The position numbers were made by a program, and so were the translations under genes. From contig JAQXCN010000083.1 of assembly GCA_029251865.1 (NCBI GenBank), positions 1-45,751 of the forward strand: 45,751 bases of DNA. Direction: 5' to 3'. Each line of letters begins with the position of its first letter. Positions within the stretch are counted from its first letter, which is position 1. Below the pieces are notes generated by a model that searched no databases, had not been told where the DNA came from, and saw only the letters and a list, made by a program, of their open reading frames with translations. Below are positions 34,486-42,561 of this stretch, one piece after another. This DNA is from Crocinitomicaceae bacterium. Its GTDB lineage: Bacteria; Bacteroidota; Bacteroidia; Flavobacteriales_D; Crocinitomicaceae.

Positions 34486-36447
34486 ATGCAAGAACACAAG
34501 AAGTACGACTATATTTTCGCTGGTTTCGGAGCCAGTGCTTGCATTCTAGTTCATGAATTGTCTAGAAAAGGCTTGTTAGACAATAAAAAAATACTCGCAA
34601 TAGACCCTTCATTGAAAACAGTGAATGATAAAACCTATTGTTTTTGGTCTCGGCAAGAGGATGCAATCACAAAAGACTTTGCTCCATTAGCTTCGCATTC
34701 TTGGACTAAAATTGGAATTGATCAGGAAACACCACAAGAAATAGCCCCATTAACCTACTATCATATAAACAGCTTAGATTTATATAGTTCTGCAAAAAAC
34801 ATTTTAGCGCTTCATGAAGGCTTGTTTTTGAATACTGCGGTCAAAGGTTTTATCACTGCTGAATCAACAGTAATTGAGACTGAAGGGGGTTCTTTTGAGG
34901 GAGAGGTTATTTATGATGGACGGCCTCCAAGCCAAGAAGACAGCAACCCATCGTATCAAAATATTTTACAATCGTTCATTGGATATAAGATTAAACTAAA
35001 TGGAAAGAAATTAGATCCTACGGCTTGCACATTAATGGATTTCAATGTGGATCAGCAGGAACAAACACAGTTCATATATGTCTTGCCTTTTTCTGACGAT
35101 ACCGCTTTAGTAGAGTTGACAAGGTTTGGATCAGACCCAATATCAGAAATTGCGTCTAAGCAAATTCTAGACAACTACATAAAAACGCATTTCGGGGAAT
35201 ATGAGCGCATAGACAAAGAGCTTGGCGTCATTCCAATGTATATGGACCTAAAACCTCCTAAGCCCTTTAAAAATGTGGTGCCGATAGGAACAAGAGCAAA
35301 TAAAGTCAAGCCAAGTACAGGTTATGCTTTTAAAAACATGTATGCACATGCAAAAGAAATAGCTAATAATGCGAAAGGAGTAAATTCACCGTCAAGGTTT
35401 CGCCTTTATGACCGTTTACTTATATTAATTTTATCAATCTGGCCAGAAAAAGGGCGTCCCATATTTCAAAGGCTTTTTGCGGTTAAGCAGACCAATTATG
35501 TATTAAGGTTTTTAGATGAAAAAACAACCTTATGGGAGGATGCTTCTATGTTTTATAGGCTTCCTGTAGGTGTTTTTCTACGGGCATCAGTTGTGCTTCT
35601 TTATAAAAAAAGCAAACCTATTTTACGATTATTTGCTCCCGCGTTGTTATTTTTCGTCCTGAACGCTTTTGCTCCGAGTGTAGCGAATTATGTTCTGTAT
35701 GTCTTATTATTGTTAGGCTTAATCGCAGTTGGTATTCCGCATGGTGCTATGGATCACATGACAGAAGCATTGTCGAAATCAAAACAGATCACAACCTCGT
35801 TCGTTTTAAAATATTTAGGATTAATGGCAATGGTTTATTTAATTTGGGTTCTGTCACCATCAATTGCTGTGCTAAGTTTTATTCTTTATTCGGCTTGGCA
35901 TTTTGGTGAAACAGACACCGAAGAATGGGGGATTTATTCTCCCTTAACAGGGTTTTCATGGGGCATTTTATTTTTTGTAGGTCTTTTCTCTTCTCACATT
36001 GGAGAACTTAATAATGTTTTAGCCTTATTAAATGCAAAGACCTTAAGTGTTAATTTCAACTATGAAACTTTATTTATAGTTGCGCTTGTTATTGCAGGAC
36101 TTTTATCCTTACTGCATAAAAGTAAGCAATGGATGCTTCTTTTAGCCTTTCTGATCCTGAGTCAATGGATGCCTTTGGTTATCTCTTTTGGGATTTATTT
36201 CATTTTCCACCACTCCTTCAAAGGTTGGAAGCATTTGAAAAAAGCATTGGGTAAAAGTGACCTTTCTTTATTTAAGAACGCATTACCTTTTAATATTGGT
36301 GCTTTTGTATTGTTTCTTTTTTTCTTCCTGAATCCAGAAGCCACATTTGAGGCAAATACATCCTTTTTCTTTGTTTTCATTTCATGTATAAGCTTCCCCC
36401 ATATATTTTGTATGCACCGGTTTTATGCCTTAAGAAAAAAGAATTAA
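34486..36447 (+). CDS. Lycopene beta-cyclase / Brp-Blh beta-carotene 15,15'-dioxygenase fusion
   Basis: A single 653-residue frame joining two enzymes of retinal synthesis. Residues 1 to about 372 are a CrtY-type lycopene cyclase: FAD-binding DYIFAGFGASA (8-18), YCFWSRQED (51-59), LMDFNVDQ (183-190), FIYVLPFSDDTALVELT (196-212), and KPSTGYAFKNM (275-285). Residues about 378-653 are a membrane-embedded Brp/Blh dioxygenase with all its iron-binding His motifs: GIPHGAMDH (416-424), WHFGETD (471-477), FHHSFKGWKH (574-583), and FPHIFCMH (637-644). No internal stop, frameshift or start context separates them; the cyclase end (FRFLDEKTTL-type motif, then LPVGVFLRA) passes straight into the first Blh helix. 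Together they would turn lycopene into beta-carotene and cleave that to retinal. It stands alone, 91 bases after the preceding gene, with no rhodopsin or other crt gene nearby. Confidence 0.93.
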   Translation: MQEHKKYDYIFAGFGASACILVHELSRKGLLDNKKILAIDPSLKTVNDKTYCFWSRQEDAITKDFAPLASHSWTKIGIDQETPQEIAPLTYYHINSLDLYSSAKNILALHEGLFLNTAVKGFITAESTVIETEGGSFEGEVIYDGRPPSQEDSNPSYQNILQSFIGYKIKLNGKKLDPTACTLMDFNVDQQEQTQFIYVLPFSDDTALVELTRFGSDPISEIASKQILDNYIKTHFGEYERIDKELGVIPMYMDLKPPKPFKNVVPIGTRANKVKPSTGYAFKNMYAHAKEIANNAKGVNSPSRFRLYDRLLILILSIWPEKGRPIFQRLFAVKQTNYVLRFLDEKTTLWEDASMFYRLPVGVFLRASVVLLYKKSKPILRLFAPALLFFVLNAFAPSVANYVLYVLLLLGLIAVGIPHGAMDHMTEALSKSKQITTSFVLKYLGLMAMVYLIWVLSPSIAVLSFILYSAWHFGETDTEEWGIYSPLTGFSWGILFFVGLFSSHIGELNNVLALLNAKTLSVNFNYETLFIVALVIAGLLSLLHKSKQWMLLLAFLILSQWMPLVISFGIYFIFHHSFKGWKHLKKALGKSDLSLFKNALPFNIGAFVLFLFFFLNPEATFEANTSFFFVFISCISFPHIFCMHRFYALRKKN

Positions 36448-36450
36448 AAA

Positions 36451-38154
36451 TTAAATCGGTCGTACAAGTAATCGCTCCCCTTCTTTCGAGACTTTCAATA
36501 GGCTTTTCTTTGACAAGCCTTTAATTGCTGTATCCCATGCCTTATTGCTAAATTCAAATTGCGATTTAAGTTCTGGCAATGAGATTTCTTCTAGTTTTTT
36601 AAGTGCTTCATGAATTAACTTTTCATTGTCGGTTAAATCGAGTTTCACTTCCTTTTTTTCAGGGCGCATTTGAGGGAAAAACAGGACCTCTTGAATAGAT
36701 GAATTGTTGGTTAAGAACATACATAACCTGTCAATTCCTATCCCCATCCCTGAGGTGGGGGGCATTCCGTATTCAAGCGACTTTATGAAGTCTTGGTCAA
36801 TAAACATAGCCTCATCATCTCCTTTTTCAGCAAGCCTAACTTGTTCTTCGAATCGTTCTCTTTGATCGATAGGGTCATTGAGTTCAGTGTAGGCGTTCGC
36901 AAGCTCCTTTCCATTGACCATAAGTTCAAAACGTTCTGTTAGCTCTGGGTTATCTCGGTGTTTTTTACACAAAGGAGACATTTCGACAGGGTAGTCGGTT
37001 ATGAAAGTAGGTTGGATGTATAAATGTTCACATTTTTCACCGAACATTTCGTCGATTAATTTTCCTTTACCCATACTTTCATCCGTTGGAACACCAATTT
37101 TCTTACAGGTTTCACGGAGTTCGTCTTCATTCATTTTTGAGATGTCAATGCCAGTATGTTCCTTAATAGAATCAATCATCGAGATTCTTTTAAAAGGTCT
37201 TTTAAAGCTCACCTTATTTTCTCCAATTTGTACATCAGTGGTGCCTAGAACATCATTACAGATGTTTTCAAGCATCTCTTCCGTGAAGTCCATCATCCAT
37301 TTATAATCTTTGTATGCAACGTAGATTTCCATTTGCGTAAACTCAGGATTGTGTGTTCGGTCCATTCCTTCATTTCTAAAATCTTTTGCGAATTCATAGA
37401 CGCCGTCAAAACCACCTACAATTAGTCTTTTTAAGTAAAGTTCATTAGCGATTCTGAGGTATAATGGAATATCTAGTGCGTTGTGGTGTGTAACAAAAGG
37501 TCTTGCAGCAGCGCCTCCAGGGATAGATTGTAAAATTGGGGTTTCGACTTCTAGGTATTCTTTGCTGTTCAAAAATGAACGCATGGAGGAGATTATTTTT
37601 GAACGTTTTACAAAAGTTTCTTTTACGTGTGGATTCACAACAAGGTCGACATATCGCTGTCTGTATCTTGTTTCGGGATCGGTTAAAGCGTCATAAACTT
37701 TTCCATCTGCATCTGTTTTTGGAAGCGGTAGTGGCCGAATGGATTTACTTAAAAGCGTAAGCTCTTTTATACTTATCGATATTTCTCCAACCTGCGTTTT
37801 AAACATCGTCCCTTTAATACCTATAAAGTCACCAAGGTCAAGAAGTTTTTTGAAAACATCATTGTAAAGCGATTTGTCTTCTTCAGGACAAATTTCGTCT
37901 CTGTTGACATAGATTTGAATACGCCCTTCTGAATCTTGAAGTTCTGCAAAAGATGCTTTACCCATGATTCTTCGGCTCATCATCCTACCTGCAAGACAAA
38001 CTTCTTTACCCTCCTCATAGTTTTTGAGGAGCTCACTGGAAAGTGAATTTACAGGATATAATGGCGCTGGGAAGGGCTCAATATTAAGTGACCTAAGCTT
38101 ATTTAGAGATTCTCTTCTCTGAATTTCTTGTTCTGACAGTTCTTGGTGGCTCAT
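36451..38154 (-). CDS. lysS: Lysine--tRNA ligase (class II)
   Basis: From the ATG at 38154 the protein has 567 residues. A longer frame starts at TTG 38178, but that TTG ends a TATCTTTG promoter box. The N-terminal OB-fold anticodon-binding domain spans about 50-160 (AGRMMSRRIMGKASFAELQD); the catalytic core carries motif 2 FRNEGMDRTHNPEFTQME and motif 3 GMGIGIDRLCMFL. A C-terminal extension of about 70 residues after RPEK (EVKLDLTDNEK to RPI), seen in many Bacteroidota LysRS, explains the length above the usual 500. It charges tRNA-Lys. Convergent with the crtY-blh gene, with 3 bases between stops. Confidence 0.96.
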   Translation of the reverse strand: MSHQELSEQEIQRRESLNKLRSLNIEPFPAPLYPVNSLSSELLKNYEEGKEVCLAGRMMSRRIMGKASFAELQDSEGRIQIYVNRDEICPEEDKSLYNDVFKKLLDLGDFIGIKGTMFKTQVGEISISIKELTLLSKSIRPLPLPKTDADGKVYDALTDPETRYRQRYVDLVVNPHVKETFVKRSKIISSMRSFLNSKEYLEVETPILQSIPGGAAARPFVTHHNALDIPLYLRIANELYLKRLIVGGFDGVYEFAKDFRNEGMDRTHNPEFTQMEIYVAYKDYKWMMDFTEEMLENICNDVLGTTDVQIGENKVSFKRPFKRISMIDSIKEHTGIDISKMNEDELRETCKKIGVPTDESMGKGKLIDEMFGEKCEHLYIQPTFITDYPVEMSPLCKKHRDNPELTERFELMVNGKELANAYTELNDPIDQRERFEEQVRLAEKGDDEAMFIDQDFIKSLEYGMPPTSGMGIGIDRLCMFLTNNSSIQEVLFFPQMRPEKKEVKLDLTDNEKLIHEALKKLEEISLPELKSQFEFSNKAWDTAIKGLSKKSLLKVSKEGERLLVRPI

Positions 38155-38175
38155 ACAATGATTCGTTATAAAGTG

Positions 38176-38183
38176 CAAAGATA
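38176..38183 (-). promoter_or_regulatory. Candidate -7 promoter box (TATCTTTG) for lysS
   Basis: An exact TAnnTTTG match on the minus strand ending 21 bases before the lysS ATG at 38154. The identical octamer lies upstream of the next gene, rluF, at 38961-38968. Confidence 0.55.
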
Positions 38184-38221
38184 AAGGAAAACCCGATTTT
38201 ATGAAGCGTTCTTGATACTTA

Positions 38222-38956
38222 TCAGTTTGTCTTTTCAGAACGCTTTAGGAGTCGATTTAATTCTTGAAACTCTTCGCTGGTAAATTCACGCCATTTTCCA
38301 ATGGGGATATCAAGTTCGATATTCATGATCCTGACTCGTTGTAGTTTCGTTACACGGTAGTCGAGGTATTCACACATTCGACGTATTTGGCGATTTAATC
38401 CCTGTGTCAGTACGATACTAAATTCATTGGGTCCGAGCTTTTTAACTTTGCACGGTTTTGTCGTGGTATCTAAAATAGGTACTCCGGACGACATGCGTTT
38501 TATGAAAGTCGAGTTTACAGACCGATTGACTCTGACGATGTATTCTTTCTCATGACCATTTCGTGCACGCAGAATTTTATTTACAATATCACCGTCGTCA
38601 GTGAGAAAAATTAAGCCTTCACTTGGTTTATCAAGTCTTCCAATGGGAAAAATACGTTTTGGAAAATTGATGTAATCAATAATATTGTCTTTTTCAACAC
38701 GCGTGTCTGTGGTGCAAACAATTCCGATTGGTTTATTAAAAATGAGATAAACGGGTTTGTCTGTTTTGTTTGAAACGGACCTGCCATCTACTTCAACCGA
38801 ATCGTTTTCTTGGACTTTCGTACCTAGTTCGGGTTCGATTCCATTAAGCGAAACCCTGCCTTGTGCGATGAGTTTATCCGCTTCGCGTCTTGAACAAAAC
38901 CCAACCTCGCTCAGGTATTTGTTGATTCGCACAGGAAACTGATGGCTATTAGACAT
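38222..38956 (-). CDS. rluF: 23S rRNA pseudouridine synthase RluF-type
   Basis: A 244-residue pseudouridine synthase of the RsuA/RluB/E/F group. An N-terminal S4 RNA-binding domain (about 8-65, RINKYLSEVGFCSRREADKLI) precedes the catalytic domain, whose active-site Asp is in IGRLDKPSEGL; KILRARNGHEKEY and QGLNRQIRRMCEYL are further family motifs. Resemblance is strongest to RluF, which modifies U2604 (and U2605) of E. coli 23S rRNA; the exact site here is inferred. The ATG at 38956 lies only 4 bases after a -7 promoter box, so the message may be leaderless. Cytoplasmic. Confidence 0.92.
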   Translation of the reverse strand: MSNSHQFPVRINKYLSEVGFCSRREADKLIAQGRVSLNGIEPELGTKVQENDSVEVDGRSVSNKTDKPVYLIFNKPIGIVCTTDTRVEKDNIIDYINFPKRIFPIGRLDKPSEGLIFLTDDGDIVNKILRARNGHEKEYIVRVNRSVNSTFIKRMSSGVPILDTTTKPCKVKKLGPNEFSIVLTQGLNRQIRRMCEYLDYRVTKLQRVRIMNIELDIPIGKWREFTSEEFQELNRLLKRSEKTN

Positions 38957-38960
38957 GTAT

Positions 38961-38968
38961 CAAAGATA
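38961..38968 (-). promoter_or_regulatory. Candidate -7 promoter box (TATCTTTG) for rluF
   Basis: An exact TAnnTTTG match on the minus strand, ending only 4 bases before the rluF ATG. Transcription from it would begin at or inside the start codon, predicting a leaderless mRNA. Confidence 0.45.
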
Positions 38969-39002
38969 CTCAAAAGGAATTTCTAGTAAATAAAAAGTAA
39001 AT

Positions 39003-39028
39003 AAAAAAGGGGGCCGAAGCCCCCTTTT
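39003..39028 (-). terminator. Rho-independent terminator of the fasciclin gene
   Basis: On the minus strand GGGGGC, loop TTCG, GCCCCC, then six T, about 22 bases past the fasciclin stop at 39050. Flanking A and T bases extend the pairing to about ten base pairs. The UUCG-type loop matches the terminator at 24157-24179. Confidence 0.93.
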
Positions 39029-39049
39029 ATGCTAATCACTAAAGTTCAA

Positions 39050-40621
39050 CTACTTTTTGAAAAACTTGCTGGTTTTGGTACCTGCTGCATTACTTAATAC
39101 TAGCGTGTACATTCCATCTTTTAAATCTGATACTGATATACTTTGGTTCGAAGTTGTTCCATTAGAAACAACTTGTCCTAAAGTATTCACTATAGAGAAA
39201 TCAAATGCTTCATCACCATTAAACTTGATAGAATTTATCGCAGGGTTAGGATAAACTTCAATAGGGGTATTCGTCATTTCATTAACGCCTAAGTTTGGAG
39301 GAAGAAGCACTCTATCAATGATGTGCACAATTCCATTATCTGAAAAGACATCTGGTGTTGTTACCATTGCATCATTAATCATAACACCATTCGTTAAATC
39401 GACAATAATATCACTACCATTAAGTGTAGGAACAGGGCCATTCACTAGATCTCCTGATTCAACAAATCCACCCACCACATGATACAACAATACATCTGCA
39501 AGATTTGGCAATGCTAAAATTCCCGCAAGGTCCGTATCAAGCGCTGCTGCAAGAGCATCGAAGGCATCATTGGTTGGCGCAAAAACAGTGAACTCGTTGT
39601 ATGGATCAGTTAAGGCTGGTAATAATTCTGCAGTAATAACTGCCGTCGTCAAGGTAGAAAAGCCATTATCAATAGCAACGTCAACTACAGTTTCAAATGG
39701 TATAAGAACACCATCTAAAACATGAACTAAGCCATTGTCACATGAAATATCAGTTGCAGTGACTTGAGCTTGGTTTACAAACGCTTCGCCTGAACCTTTA
39801 ACGGTTACCTTAAGCGTATTCGTTTGGCTTACTGGAGCTACAATTGCTCCATTCGACAACTCAGCTGCTAGTACTGGTGCACCAAGAACATGATAAGCAA
39901 GAACGTCTGCTAAAAATTCTGGAGGTGTAATTGCTGGGGTAAGTAAGTCAGCTACGGATACACCTACCCACGCTGCTAACGCTTCAAAGGCCTCGTCTGT
40001 TGGTGCAAATACAGTGTAAGAAGCTAAAGGGTTTGTTAAAACAGGCATGAGCTCTGCATAGATTACAGATGCTGCTAAAGAGTTAAATCCATTATCGATG
40101 GCTACATCAACAACTGTTTCAAACGGTAATAATACACCATCTGTTGCATGCACAACTCCATTATCTGCGTTTAAATCCGCAGCAACAACCATTGCTTGAT
40201 TAGCGTATACACTACCTGCTGCAGTTTTGGTTAGTTTCAATGTGTTGGTCGTTGATACTGCATCAACAATAGCACCATTGGTAACCGCTGCGGCTGGAAC
40301 AGTCGCACCAACGACGTGGTACGTTAAAACGTCGGTAAGATTTGGTAAAGCTAATATACCATTGATATCTGTACCCAGTGCTGCGGCTAAAGCGTCGAAA
40401 GAGGCATCAGTTGGAGCAAAAACTGTAAATTCTGCAGATCCATCAGATAAGACGGCATCTAAACCTTCTTGGACCAGCGCTGCTTCTAGATAGTTGTGAT
40501 CAGGACTTCCCGCAATTACGTCGAAGACCGTAGTTTGAGCAAAAGAAGATGAGGCTACAAACAAAGCGGCCGCACCAAAAATGTGCTTTAATTGTTTAAT
40601 AAAAGTAAAGTTAGTTTTCAT
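39050..40621 (-). CDS. Triple fasciclin (FAS1) domain protein with T9SS type A sorting domain
   Basis: I start at the ATG at 40621 (523 residues); the longer frame opens with TTG at 40654 and would put eleven residues before an otherwise normal signal peptide (1-29, ending SFAQ). Three FAS1 domains follow at about 30-166, 169-310 and 312-445, each with the FTVFAPT motif, a central YHVVG/YHVLG, and a closing NGVVHATDGVL-type motif. The last about 75 residues from IEVYPNPAINSI to KFFKK are a T9SS type A domain. FAS1 proteins mediate cell adhesion; this one is likely surface-exposed. It has its own terminator and a leader hairpin at 40653-40676, suggesting a single-gene transcript. Confidence 0.93.
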   Translation of the reverse strand: MKTNFTFIKQLKHIFGAAALFVASSSFAQTTVFDVIAGSPDHNYLEAALVQEGLDAVLSDGSAEFTVFAPTDASFDALAAALGTDINGILALPNLTDVLTYHVVGATVPAAAVTNGAIVDAVSTTNTLKLTKTAAGSVYANQAMVVAADLNADNGVVHATDGVLLPFETVVDVAIDNGFNSLAASVIYAELMPVLTNPLASYTVFAPTDEAFEALAAWVGVSVADLLTPAITPPEFLADVLAYHVLGAPVLAAELSNGAIVAPVSQTNTLKVTVKGSGEAFVNQAQVTATDISCDNGLVHVLDGVLIPFETVVDVAIDNGFSTLTTAVITAELLPALTDPYNEFTVFAPTNDAFDALAAALDTDLAGILALPNLADVLLYHVVGGFVESGDLVNGPVPTLNGSDIIVDLTNGVMINDAMVTTPDVFSDNGIVHIIDRVLLPPNLGVNEMTNTPIEVYPNPAINSIKFNGDEAFDFSIVNTLGQVVSNGTTSNQSISVSDLKDGMYTLVLSNAAGTKTSKFFKK

Positions 40622-40652
40622 TTTGTTTAATTTTTGATTCAAAACATTCAAC

Positions 40653-40676
40653 AAAGAACAGTAGGTTTTGTTCTTT
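40653..40676. other. Perfect 8-bp inverted repeat beside a T9/A9 tract upstream of the fasciclin gene
   Basis: AAAGAACA (40653-40660) and TGTTCTTT (40669-40676) are perfectly complementary with an 8-base spacer, and a run of nine T (plus strand) follows to 40682. In the minus-strand transcript this would be an A-rich tract followed by a hairpin about 30 bases before the start codon, a possible mRNA-stability or translation-control element. It also resembles a weak plus-strand terminator, but no plus-strand gene ends here. Confidence 0.45.
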
Positions 40677-40756
40677 TTTTTTAAGATTAATTCAAAATAA
40701 TCATGACAAAAAAGTCTGATGATCTGAAAATGAGCGTTTTATGAAATTTATTTTTT

Positions 40757-42292
40757 TTAATCAATCCATGTGTATTTTCTGTGCCCATCAAGCACATTAA
40801 TGCCACCAACAGATTCTAAGATAAATTCTCTTGATGGTGTTTTTATGGATTTTGTTTGATAGCCTCTATGAAGTGCCTCGTAGGTATTGGCATCAATTGC
40901 GTATCGATCTTTTAGTCGCGAAAAGAGATGAAACTCTTTGGCAATATTTTCCCAGCCTTCTTGAAGTATACCCTGAAACACCTTAGATTTCGCGCCACTT
41001 CCGTAGGCACAGAAACCAATCTTTTTGTTGGCTAAGTCCGTGTGATCATTAAGGTCAATTTCTAATGTTGACATTAAGGCTAAAAATATTGAACCTGTAT
41101 ATTGATTACCGACTAAAGCCGAAGCCCTTTGTGTTTTTTCGATTTTTTCATCTGTGAATTTCTGATACTGTGCAGTTTTTGAAATGAGCCTTCTATATCC
41201 ATTTTTTCTTTTTTCCTGTTCCTCTGTACTAAGACTTTCCATAAGATTTTCATCTTGCGAAGGATCTTTTCCTATTTCTTCAGTAATAGTTATGCCTTCT
41301 TTAGAATTGAGCCTATCCATCATAAAGATGTCTGGAAACATTCTTTTTCCTTGAAAGGCATAAGGAAGATGAACGACTATTCTTTGCCATTGTTCAGTAA
41401 TAATTTCGCGCTCAACTGAGGTCGAGGTTGTCGCTTTTTCTGCTTTTGATTTAAAATCGATGAAGGCTTCCTTTACTGCCTCTGTATAACACCGATTTGA
41501 AAGTTGACCATCAAAAACAGGTGTATCCTTATGGATTGTTAATGCTTTTTCCTGAAATAATAAATGATCTTTTTTGGAAGAGCCAGGAATGAGGTCTGCG
41601 ATTTTAGAAGCCAAATCATCAGGAATTATCGCGCCAGTTTCTTTTGCAAGCCCCAAAACTTCTTGAACCATATCATGTAATTCTATTTTTCTTTTTGGTT
41701 TAAAGAAGTCATGAATAGGGTTTGTTGCAATTCCCCATAAATCGTCAATAATCATGAGCCTTGGGTTCTGCTTAATCAAAATCGCACCCGCGCCTGCACC
41801 CTGCGTATATTCACCAGGCGAGTTTAAGTCATATTTGGCATCATCTGAAAAAACAACAATTCCCTGTCTGTTCTCACTAACATCTCGCGCTACCCAGTCC
41901 AAAGTATTATGCATGGCATCAACACCACCAATACAGGCAAAAGTGAGATCTGTAACATCACAATGGCTAAAGCTCCCCGCGCCATATTTTTGCTCGAGCA
42001 TTTCAAGTATGTATGTAGCTGTCGGTTTCGCGCCATCGAGCGCAGATTCAGTTCCCAGATAAATACGTCCGATATCTTTCGGTTTGAGTTGATTTCTTTC
42101 AAGCAATCTTAGGCAGGCATTTGCCCCCATGGTTGCTGGGTCTTCATGAACATCAGGAATGGACATGGATTCCAACCCGAGTCCTTTGTTTAATTTGCCG
42201 TATTCTAAATTTCGAAAATCAGCAAAGTCGGCAATTTTAAAATGTAGCTTGGGAAAATAAACTGCGATGTCATCTATTCCTACTCCTTTCAT
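40757..42292 (-). CDS. Hydroxymethylglutaryl-CoA synthase
   Basis: A 511-residue thiolase-fold enzyme that condenses acetoacetyl-CoA with acetyl-CoA to HMG-CoA, the committed entry to the mevalonate pathway. The catalytic triad is present: Glu82 in LGTESALDG, Cys120 in LTFACIGGVDA, and the His in VVHLPYAFQGKRM (about residue 308). It is longer than typical bacterial MvaS (about 390-460), with extra sequence around residues 190-300 and 330-370. The polyketide-type HMG synthase homologues are an alternative, but no ACP or polyketide genes are near. Mevalonate-derived isoprenoids would feed the carotenoid route that ends in the crtY-blh fusion 4.3 kb away. The promoter region is 269 bases, shared with the divergent AsmA-like gene. 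Confidence 0.9.
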   Translation of the reverse strand: MKGVGIDDIAVYFPKLHFKIADFADFRNLEYGKLNKGLGLESMSIPDVHEDPATMGANACLRLLERNQLKPKDIGRIYLGTESALDGAKPTATYILEMLEQKYGAGSFSHCDVTDLTFACIGGVDAMHNTLDWVARDVSENRQGIVVFSDDAKYDLNSPGEYTQGAGAGAILIKQNPRLMIIDDLWGIATNPIHDFFKPKRKIELHDMVQEVLGLAKETGAIIPDDLASKIADLIPGSSKKDHLLFQEKALTIHKDTPVFDGQLSNRCYTEAVKEAFIDFKSKAEKATTSTSVEREIITEQWQRIVVHLPYAFQGKRMFPDIFMMDRLNSKEGITITEEIGKDPSQDENLMESLSTEEQEKRKNGYRRLISKTAQYQKFTDEKIEKTQRASALVGNQYTGSIFLALMSTLEIDLNDHTDLANKKIGFCAYGSGAKSKVFQGILQEGWENIAKEFHLFSRLKDRYAIDANTYEALHRGYQTKSIKTPSREFILESVGGINVLDGHRKYTWID

Positions 42293-42561
42293 AGTTTGTG
42301 TTTTGTTTCACCCATTGGTTGTTATCCAACTTGGATTAAGCGGGCTAATTTAATTGAAATACTTACAAATGCGCTTAGTATTTGTTCTTTTAAATACAAA
42401 AATTCATGAATAAGCCTCAATAATCGCAATCCAAAAAATGGAATAGTTGTTGTTGAACTAAGAATTGCGAAAAGAACATGTTACGAACTCACAAAAGAAA
42501 GTTGATAATTAGCAACATCTCATATTATAACCAAGAGGTATTGCTCCTAATTTAGAGGGGA

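Noticed and set aside
34486-36447. Fusion as an artefact of a missed stop or frameshift between two genes
   Set aside because: The cyclase runs to its normal C-terminal motifs and continues in frame into the first Blh helix with no leftover spacer, stop remnant or start site; kept as a real fusion, though read data were not available.
38155-38178. TTG start for lysS at 38178
   Set aside because: The TTG is the end of a TATCTTTG promoter box and the ATG at 38154 matches family N-termini.
39003-39028. GC-rich hairpin read as a plus-strand terminator
   Set aside because: No plus-strand gene ends here, and the plus side has only four T; the minus side has six T right after the stem and lies 22 bases past the fasciclin stop.
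40622-40654. TTG start for the fasciclin gene at 40654
   Set aside because: The eleven added residues precede a normal signal peptide and overlap the hairpin arm at 40653; the ATG at 40621 is preferred.
42324-42336. Short palindrome ATCCAA-C-TTGGAT upstream of the HMG-CoA synthase gene
   Set aside because: Six-base arms are expected by chance at this scale and no promoter element is aligned with it.
42370-42414. Fourteen-codon frame (MRLVFVLL...) in the gap before the AsmA-like gene
   Set aside because: Too short, with no ribosome binding site or conserved context; most likely chance.
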